Below are positions 57,301-64,000 of a stretch of DNA of 64,000 bases, piece by piece; the stretch's first letter is position 1, and each line of letters starts with the position of its first letter. The notes under the pieces were generated by a model. That model ran no database searches and had not been told where the DNA came from. It saw nothing but the letters and a program-made list of their open reading frames with translations. A program made the translations under genes and the position numbers. Source of the DNA: Gnetum montanum (Eukaryota; Streptophyta; Gnetopsida; Gnetales; Gnetaceae); contig MNCI01015984.1 in NCBI GenBank assembly GCA_015680685.1, forward strand, positions 365,314 through 429,313, given 5' to 3'.

Positions 57301-58640
57301 AGTCATCAATAAGTAGATGTCCAAAGAATCAACTTCATTCAGCCACATCCTCACCTGTCTCACAACCTAAGAATTGCCAAAGGAGTGGGACCATCGGCAG
57401 AAACAACAGTTTCTCCATAAGGCCAAGCGCTTCATGGAAATCAACGAACATCTTTATAAGGTGTGTGCAGATGGCTTGGTTCAATGGTGTGTCCCTAATG
57501 ATGATACACTGCATGTCCTTCAAGATTCTCATGAGGGCCCTTGTGGGGGCCACTATGCTGGATGACGCACAACCATTAAGATCCTGCTTGCAGGCTATTA
57601 CTAGCCTACACTCTTTAGGGATGCACAATGGTTTTCCTGCTCCTATGAATGATGTTAGAGAGATGGTGGGATGACTGCACGAATGGAGGGACCTCAACAG
57701 TGGATCCAACCATTAGAACCCTTCGATATTTAGGGTATCGACTTCATGGGTCCCATCACACCCATGTCCAACGGGAAGGCGTACATCATCATCACTATTG
57801 ACTATTGCACAAAGTGGGTGGAGGTGGCAGCCATCACCAATTGTTCCTCAAACACAGCTACACATTTTGTCCAACAACAAATCGTAAACAAGTTTGGAGT
57901 GCAATGTGCACTCATCTTAGACAATGGAACTTATTTCATGGGCACCACTTTTTGTAAACTCATGCAACACTTGGGGGTTGATCATAAATTTACAACACCT
58001 TATCACCCCCAAGCCAACGGGCAAGCCAAAGTCACCAATAGGGAGATTACCAAAATCCTCACTAGAACCATAAGCAAATATAGGAGGGACTGGGGCAAAA
58101 AACTTAACAATTCCCTCTGGGCCTATTTCTTTGCCTGGAAACTTCCTATAGGTTACTTTCCCTACAAGTTAGTGTACGGAAAGCTACTGAAACTTCCAGT
58201 CTAGGCAGAACTCCATACACTATCTACAACCAGTGACTTGGGCCTTGACTTGCCACTATCACAATGAGAACAACTTATCAACTTGAGTGTGCTAGATGAG
58301 AATCGACTAGTAGCCCTATCATCCAATGAGATACACAAGGCCTATAATAAAAAATGTCATGATCTTAGGATTCAGAAGGTAACATTTTGATGAGGAGATA
58401 AGGTACTCTACTGGAACCCCACACACGTACTGCAACATACCAAGTTTCAAACATTGTGGGAGGAACCTTATATTGTCTCTGAAACCTTCCCATATGGGGC
58501 CTTGCTTATACACAAACTTGAGGATCCCACAAGAACACAGTTAGTCAATAGGCAATAATTAAAACCTTTTCGTGAACTCCATCAACCAGTGCTACTACCA
58601 TATCGTCATAGGGACAACCTCGTTCCATTTTTCGGGTCTC
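57301..58640 (+). pseudogene. Element H integrase
   Basis: HEGPCGGHYAG (near 57530), a disturbed CERC region near 57640, then an open core (57746-58204) with FMGPITPMSNGKAYIIITIDY, LDNGTYFMGTTF and NGQAKVTNREI: the third catalytic residue is lysine instead of glutamate. Then VLYWNPTHVLQHTKFQTLW and EPYIVSETFPYGALL (a GPY-like module) near 58415-58505. Confidence 0.83.
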
Positions 58641-58820
58641 CTCCTTCTAGCCTAGTCATGGGGGAGACCATTCTCCATGCTAACCCACTCTACTAAGCTC
58701 CTCACTATTTTTGAAACTTTTTTTTTGTTTTACACTTTTTTGTTTTACAACATCATTCGTATGTTTGCTCATTCTTACTTAGTTTTTCTTTCCTTATTTA
58801 CTTTTTTGTTTTTTTATTTA

Positions 58821-58847
58821 TGTGTGTGTGTGTGTGTGTGTGTGTGT
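58821..58847. repeat. (TG)n microsatellite
   Basis: About 13 uninterrupted TG units in the non-coding region of element H; the other elements have no counterpart. Confidence 0.95.
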
Positions 58848-59287
58848 TTAATTTCTAGTTGTTTACTAATAAACCATCTTACTTTCATCAGATGTATTGG
58901 TGTGGTTGTTTCTCATTGTGATGGGTTGCGTGAAATGGTCCACCTATTATATCTTTCTCTCGCCCTCACATTGTTGTTCTAGAACATTATGTATATTGTC
59001 ATCTCATAAAATAGGCAGTGGGTCCACGTCATCCACCCATTCATCCACTCTATGGTTTTTCTCCTTTTGGAAACATGCAAACCCCCTTCACTTAAAAACC
59101 TTTTAATTAATTTGTGACGTGTGTAGTTCCCAGACTTAGGGAAGACCCAATGGTTTGGATCAGGTATGACTTCAAGGGGAATGCAACGTTCTTCATACTT
59201 TTCTGTTCCCTGGTTTGCAAAAGTGTCTTCATGAATTTCTTACCACTCCAAAGTCCTCTCATACTCAGAAGTTCCTTGGCAATTTGG

Positions 59288-59358
59288 CCTTGCATGGTGT
59301 GGTCCTCATCGCAAAAATTCAAAAAAAAAACACATGAGGATTCAAAGCACACCCCTAG
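59288..59358 (+). other. Conserved A-loop hairpin, first copy in element H
   Basis: GGTCCTCAT (59301-59309) pairs with ATGAGGATT (59334-59342). Against the B copy, two pairs have changed on both sides (T-A to C-G, and C-G to T-A), keeping the stem. Confidence 0.72.
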
Positions 59359-59383
59359 GCCAAATACATGCCAAAATGCATGG

Positions 59384-59460
59384 GTCTTTGCATGGTGTGG
59401 TTCCCATAAAAATAAAAATAAAAATAATAACTATATGGGAATTCAAAGCACACCCCTTAG
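59384..59460 (+). other. Conserved A-loop hairpin, second copy in element H
   Basis: GGTTCCCATA (59399-59408) pairs with TATGGGAATT (59434-59443), 10 pairs. Two pairs again changed on both sides relative to B. The loop is (AAAAT)n-like. Both H copies keep the flanks TTGCATGGTGTGG and CAAAGCACACCCC. Confidence 0.72.
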
Positions 59461-60227
59461 ACCACCTCTAATGAGCCACAAGCACTAGTTATGGGACTTG
59501 CTTCGTCCCCTCTAACGTAATTCTGTTTTCACTTTCTTTCTCTCATGCATGTTGGAGTGGTGGTTATTTGTGAGTGCATGCTTGTACTCCTAGGGGTGGA
59601 AGAGTCTTTGCATGTTGCTGTCATTGTATGTGGTTGGTTTTGGGTCTGAACTTGGGATGGGTCCTACCATGTCACTTAACCAAAAACGTCACATGGGGTT
59701 TCATGTGACCAATAATTGGAATTCCAATTTCCACTCCTCTCTCTTCATCCATTTCTCTTCATGACTCACCTCACTGCTAGTCTTATGTTTTGATGGTTTT
59801 TCGTGATTTATGTGAACTCCTAATGCTTCGGTAGGTTCTCATGGATGTGAGTATTAACTCGTGGTTACCGTTCATTGACTCCAGGGTTCACAGACTCTAG
59901 TGTTGACGATATGCAAGGGCTACTAAGGCTACTTCCTACTATGGGAAGGATCCACTTGAATATCCCTTGGTTCTGTTTGTTAGTCTCCCATCCTCTTGAT
60001 ATTGTTGGATATTGTTTCTGCACTAACCATCACACAAATTCTTCTTCGCCGAGTTCTATCTCATGACATTCTCCAACCTTTGACTCTTTTTCTAACCCCA
60101 ATTACCTTCCTCTTTCTATCAGCTGAGTCCCTGGTCTCTCAGCTCTTAAACCATCCCAATTTTGTGTTTTAATTCAACGTTTCAGGCTTTTTCTTCTTTG
60201 GTCAATGTTGGTCAACATTTGCAACAC

Positions 60228-60322
60228 CCCAGTGTCAACTAGGCCTTGTATACACAGCCCCTTACGTATACGTAGCCTCATATATGTGGCCCTATCGATG
60301 CAGCACAAAAAATCTATATATA
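60228..60322 (+). promoter_or_regulatory. U3-like fragment with TATA box inside element H
   Basis: GTCAACTAGGCC-TTGTATACACAGCCCC resembles GTTGACTAGGCC-ATGTATACGGAGCCCC of the H LTR. Next come TACGTATACGTA, GTGGCCCTATCGATGCA (LTR: TCGGCCCTGTCAATGCA) and TATATATA at 60315-60322. It lies about 480 bp before the extra frame. It may be a second promoter or merely a scrap of another LTR; no TG/CA ends or duplication were found. Confidence 0.45.
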
Positions 60323-60488
60323 CCACCGTTGTGCTAGGAATTTTTTCCATTTTTGCACACAAGTTGGGGGATTTTTTCCATTTTTTCTGCCTCATTTCTT
60401 CTTCCCAAGCACTTACATTTTCTACTGTGAGTCCTAATCAACCTATCCTTTACCTCTTTCACAACCGAAGGTATGCTCTTCATCGTGC

Positions 60489-60490
<2 letters not shown>

Positions 60491-60546
<56 letters not shown>
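60491..60546. repeat. Poly-G run (56 G)
   Basis: A run of 56 G followed by TGGGGGAAGGGGG. No other element shows a G run. It may be a true homopolymer or a sequencing/assembly artefact. The glycine-rich ORF across it is meaningless. Confidence 0.9.
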
Positions 60547-60547
<1 letters not shown>

Positions 60548-60798
60548 GGGGGAAGGGGGTGAGGTCTATAATCATTAAAATTATTAAAGACTTAACACCT
60601 CTTAAGAGAAGGAACAAAAACAAAAGTTTAAATTACAACTCATGCCTTATTATTTTTTTTCTAACCCCTCAACTATACTTTGGAAAATCTAATGGGATGC
60701 ACATGCTAGTATCATAACTTGGTCCAAATGAGAAGGTGTATGAGTGTCATTTCGAGCAACTTGTACACATTTTAATTCATGGTTATGCTTGATTGTAG

Positions 60799-63629
60799 AT
60801 GGCACCCAAATCAAGGCATCCAAGGGGAGAAGGACCGTCCCAACCAAGGGACAAGTGACCAAGGACGGGAAGAAGATGAGGTGTGTGACATCTAGAGCAT
60901 GCAGAGGGCTCACATGCAACTAGCCTCCTCTGTGAAGGACCTGCTGTGGAATCTATTCATCAAATTCCTAAAGAGGAGATCCCTAGTGAACAATCGCAAG
61001 GGGATGAGACTCCGGTGGTAGCGCCACGGCTTGAGGTCATCCTGACCCAGACATGTCTTGTTGCTATTAGGCTAAGGGAGGTGCAATGAATGGTCCTGCA
61101 AGAGTTGAACTTTGGACCATTTCTAGAAAATGCACCAGAAGAAGTGAAGACCCAATTGCAAAGCTCACTTATGTGGCCAATCATCAAATCCAGTGGTGAA
61201 TGGTACCTAGGAGAGACTTACCTCTTTTGGATGAATCGACAATTGGGGTCCAGAGTAAGAATCAAAGACATTTATGTCTTTTACTCTGTGAAAGTAATTT
61301 CACAAGCTCTGGGGTTGCCAAAGACTAGAGTTGATGTGGTGGAGATCCCTAAACAAGCAGATCTCGAGGTAAAAGTGGAATGGATTAGGTGGTGCTATGG
61401 GGTAGAATGAAAGGAGTTTGGCACTTTAACCACCGTAGAGAGGGTATACTCAAAAATTGCATCTTACCACTTGAATCCAATGGTAAGACCTAGCAAGATC
61501 ACTATCTTCTCTGCTCATGCATGTGCTGCTCTAAGCAAAAAATTCCCAATCAGCCTTCCACAGTTGCTATTTCTGGAGATTGAGAAAAGATTTTCTAAAA
61601 GTGAACGTGGAAGGCGGGCTCTACCCTTTCCCTACTTAATCAGGAAATTGTGCAAATGGGCAGGGATAGCACGATACACCAATAACACACTTCGGCATGC
61701 CCCAATTGCCTCATGGTGGGAGATGGTGAAGGATAAGACTCCAGCCACCACACAACTCGAGGAAGAGCAGCAACCACCTCCACCACCTATGCAAACAACA
61801 AGGTCGAGCTCGCAGACAATAGTAGAACACATAGGCAAAATTTGACAATTGCTCTTGAGCCAACAAGAGAAATCGATAGGAATCGATGGAGGGGAAGACC
61901 CTTCAGTCTATCGCCCTACGATGAGCCATCTAGAGCAAGTGGCTTGATCAGTGAGTCTACTAGAGGGAGCAGGGTCGATGTTTTCTATCACCCAGACACA
62001 AGTACTTGCAAGAACTAATCCTAGTGTTTGAGAAGTAACAGTATCCACCCAACAATTATTTCCTGAAATCTCAGGAAATGCCGCTACTTTTTTAGTACGC
62101 TTGGAGGATGGAGAGGGGGCGACTGTCTTGGTGATGCAACACTAGGGGCAAGAAATTGTAGCTGAAGTGGTCGCTGACATGATTGCTATGGCCCTTAATG
62201 CACGGGTGGTGCCTGTACTGAATGTACATGGACTTGAAGATGTATAGATGTCCACACGAACTTCACGTAGCAGGATTAATGCAGCCCAACATGAAGAACT
62301 GTAGGACCAACAAGTGGGAATTGGGCAACTACTTCCAGATGTCTTTGATCTTCTGGATAATGTTACTGCAACCCAGTTAGAGTTGCTCTCAACAAGGGGC
62401 AAGTGTCTCATCTTGGAGGGGCAACTTGAAGTAGCTCAAGTGAATTTTCAGTGCTTGGTGATGGAAGTTGCATAATTAAGGACCCAACTTGTTGATCCAG
62501 CTCTCCTCAACCGTGAACTCACCAGAGATGAAGCTTTCCAATAGCTTCAAACCAAACTTTAGATGGTTGAGGATGAGTGAGAGTTGGCAATCTTTGACAA
62601 GTCCTTGACAAACACTCATGCATACCATCTAAACAAGGACTTGGTGGAGGTTCTCCAAGAGAATGTCAGGTTGACTACGGAAGTTCATCACTTGTGCAAT
62701 GTTGGTGTTGAAAATCAACACATGAAAGACTTCATCCACAAACAGTAGGAGGAGCTAGCCAGGGTGAACACTGATGTGAGGAGATTGGCTATCAAAAATT
62801 GTAACCTGTCTATGGAGGAAGTTTGGGCCTTGCGACAAAAATCCGCTATTGAAATCACTACTTGGAAAAATAAAAACCTTAAGTTTGAAAAAGTTAAAAA
62901 TCACTATAGGGACCAAGTGGGATTATAGAAAGAAGTAAATGAAAAAGAGATTCAAGTTGTAAAGGCCAAACTAAACTAAGCACTCTAGCAGCTCTGAGAA
63001 GGAGGCGAGGTGTGGCAACCCATCTTTCATGGATTGAACGCCTACAACTAGTTTGAGATCTACCTCAAGGAGCTGCAAATTGAAAAAATGATAGAATACA
63101 TGAAGTTGGCCAACTCTGTTATGCAAACCTAGCTATGCTAATAGTTGAAAAGCCATGGTTTGACCTAGAGAAGTAAGTGTCCACCTCATATTCTTTATAC
63201 GAGGGCAGATTCCAAGCGCATAAAGCAACGAAATAGAATTTGAAAATAGCAAATGCGGAACTCGAGGTTCTCCGCACTCATTTTAAAGGACAACGTGCGA
63301 TCGCTAAGAACTTGGCCCGACGGATGAATGACTACCAGCAGCTATAGACATCAATTCAAGCATTCGATATCGAATGAAAATAGTTCACTGCCTGGTTTAT
63401 CAACTTAAAAGAACTCGTCCCTACACTTCCATGCCCTTGGGATGTTCCAGTTCCGGCACACCTTGGTGAAGCTACTTGGACGATGAACGATCCTAGAAGC
63501 AAAGAAGAGAAAATGAGGGCTCTGTTGGAGGCTTTTTCGTTGCCTCTAAAAGTTGTAGTTGCTATGGGACAACCATCTTTTGCACCATAGCCACCACATG
63601 CACCAGAGGTTGGTGAAGGTTCGTTATAA
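60799..63629 (+). pseudogene. Element H extra 3' reading frame (env-like position; plant retroelement protein)
   Basis: One frame runs from ATG 60799 to about 63100 without an indel but with many stops; a shift near 63150-63230 leads to a last part ending at TAA 63627-63629, about 940 codons. N-terminus: basic, with TGA codons where CGA would fit. Middle (61090-61845, two open pieces in one frame): LQELNFGPFLENAP, VISQALGLPKTRVDVVEIP, then LPQLLFLEIEKRF and ALPFPYLIRKLCKWAGIA. This resembles, from memory, the putative plant transposon protein domain found in Athila-type third ORFs. C-terminal half: long heptad-like stretches suggesting coiled coil (about 62300-63000). No signal peptide or membrane segment is evident, so a true envelope function is doubtful. 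A, B, E and F lack it. Confidence 0.7.
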
Positions 63630-63894
63630 CCATCGCCACTAGGGGCGGTGTGACTTTCTTCAACAACTTTAGTATCTTTCGGCAAAATGGAGAATCTAGA
63701 ATTGTTAGGGTGTTCAATTTTGTCTCTGAACACCACCATTTTGTAATTCATTCTTCTCTATACAGTCGGGCACTCGGTGCGTCAGTAAAGTCAGTGTCTT
63801 TGTAGATGTGTTTCGCCATGTGTGTTGTAATAACTTCATACCTTCCAAATTGTAACAAAACTCGAGGACAAGTTTTCACTCAGTCATGGGGGTA
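63630..63894 (+). other. Element H 3' leader to the LTR with polypurine tract
   Basis: A non-coding stretch ending ACTCAGTCATGGGGGTA directly before the 3' LTR. The last part, TACCTTCCAAATTGTAACAAAACTCGAGGACAAGTTTTCACTCAGTC, is also present before the 3' LTRs of A, B, E and F in diverged form. Confidence 0.75.
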
Positions 63895-64000
63895 TGATGA
63901 AATGCTCATTAGTCGATGCGTCGATTGGGCCACGTATACGGGGCCCCGTATACGCGGCCACGTTGATGCGGCCCCGTCAATGCATCTGTCCATGTGTTTA
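63895..64000 (+). repeat. 3' LTR of element H (first 106 bases)
   Basis: TGATGAAATGCTC..., about 85 percent identical by eye to 51298-51403. It contains a perfect 22-nt palindrome (63933-63954) with GTATAC boxes starting at 63934 and 63948. Cut by the window end. Confidence 0.9.

Larger units (their letters stand above)
58641..60798 (+). other. Element H: non-coding region between integrase and the extra frame
   Basis: CTAGTCATGGGGGAGACC (58651) marks the end of pol; T-rich TTTTGTTTTACAC; (TG)13 at 58821-58847; two hairpins (59288-59358, 59384-59460); a worn block like AGCCTACGGACTC near 59885; a U3-like piece with TATA (60228-60322); a poly-G run; and TTGATTGTAG just before the ATG at 60799. 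Confidence 0.65.
51298..64000 (+). mobile_element. Element H: longer Athila-like element with an extra 3' reading frame (3' LTR cut by window end)
   Basis: 5' LTR 51298-52200, PBS, gag, protease, RT, RNase H, integrase, non-coding region, an extra frame 60799-63629, polypurine tract, and the first 106 bases of the 3' LTR (63895-64000). Left target flank is CTAAG (51293-51297); the right one lies outside. At least 12.7 kb, against about 9.9 kb for A and E. U3 differs from the other LTRs, but U5 end, PBS and pol are related. The first 106 bases of the two LTRs differ at about 16 positions, nearly all transitions. Confidence 0.9.

Noticed and set aside
60205-60717. 170-codon frame with a polyglycine tract
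   Set aside because: The glycines come from the 56-G run, which may be artefactual, and the flanks are non-coding.
60799-63629. Third ORF of H called a true retroviral envelope
   Set aside because: No signal peptide, fusion peptide or membrane segment is recognisable in the readable parts. Only the position is env-like.
63356-63751. Minus-strand frame of 131 codons
   Set aside because: Opposite strand of the C-terminal end of the third ORF of element H; no recognisable domain.

Overview
This is nuclear DNA of a large-genome land plant. The evidence is a plant-type ABCB transporter exon, a plant subtilase relic, a PIF1-like helicase relic, and dense nested LTR retrotransposons of the Ty3/gypsy Athila-like type with a tRNA-Asp-like primer-binding site. 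The species cannot be named from the sequence. A seed plant with slow repeat removal, possibly a gymnosperm, is only a guess. There are no bacterial operons, CRISPR arrays or rRNA genes.

Layout. 1-1364 is the intron and last exon of an ABCB (P-glycoprotein-type) ABC transporter, the only intact coding sequence. 2020-2385 is a retroelement gag scrap, followed by a 441-bp foldback element (2388-2828). 2829-3419 and 22229-23640 are two halves of one locus, a decayed PIF1-like helicase whose 3' end is tandemly duplicated. It was split by element A (minus, 3420-22223, TSD ATTAC). Inside A sit element B (plus, 7559-15605, TSD ATGTT) and solo LTR D (18310-19127); inside B sits solo LTR C (11019-12007). 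Element E (plus, 23848-33796, TSD ATAAT) lies in an AT-rich minisatellite. 33797-35768 holds minisatellites, AT-rich DNA and a small subtilase scrap. A second subtilase pseudogene (minus) is cut by element F (plus, 36412-46281). F carries, in its 3' LTR, a solo LTR (I, 44621-46135) of an unrelated family. Element G (plus, from about 46791) is 5'-truncated, carries solo LTR J, and is cut at 51297 by element H (plus, 51298 to beyond 64000).

The full-length members A and E, with nested inserts removed, are about 9.93 and 9.95 kb. The shared plan is: LTR (TGATGAG...CTCATCA), one-base spacer, tRNA-Asp-like PBS, gag with an unusual C-C-H-C motif, protease, RT, RNase H, integrase, about 2 kb of non-coding DNA, polypurine tract, LTR. 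H differs: it has a different U3 and an extra reading frame of about 940 codons (env-like position) between pol and the 3' LTR. All copies are broken, mostly by C-to-T and G-to-A changes, as expected of old methylated repeats. B and F have also lost large parts of pol.

The most interesting signals are not genes. (1) The U3 promoters carry palindromes (GATATC) at start-to-start spacings of almost only 14, 17 or 20 nt, the last one 11 nt from the LTR end. An unrelated solo LTR has GTATAC boxes on a 13-nt register. (2) A hairpin with an A-rich loop lies in the non-coding region behind integrase of every element and shows compensatory base changes. (3) The extra frame of H follows an acceptor-like AG/ATGG junction that the other elements also keep, and a piece resembling the H U3 promoter lies about 0.5 kb upstream of it. 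All alignments were made by eye.
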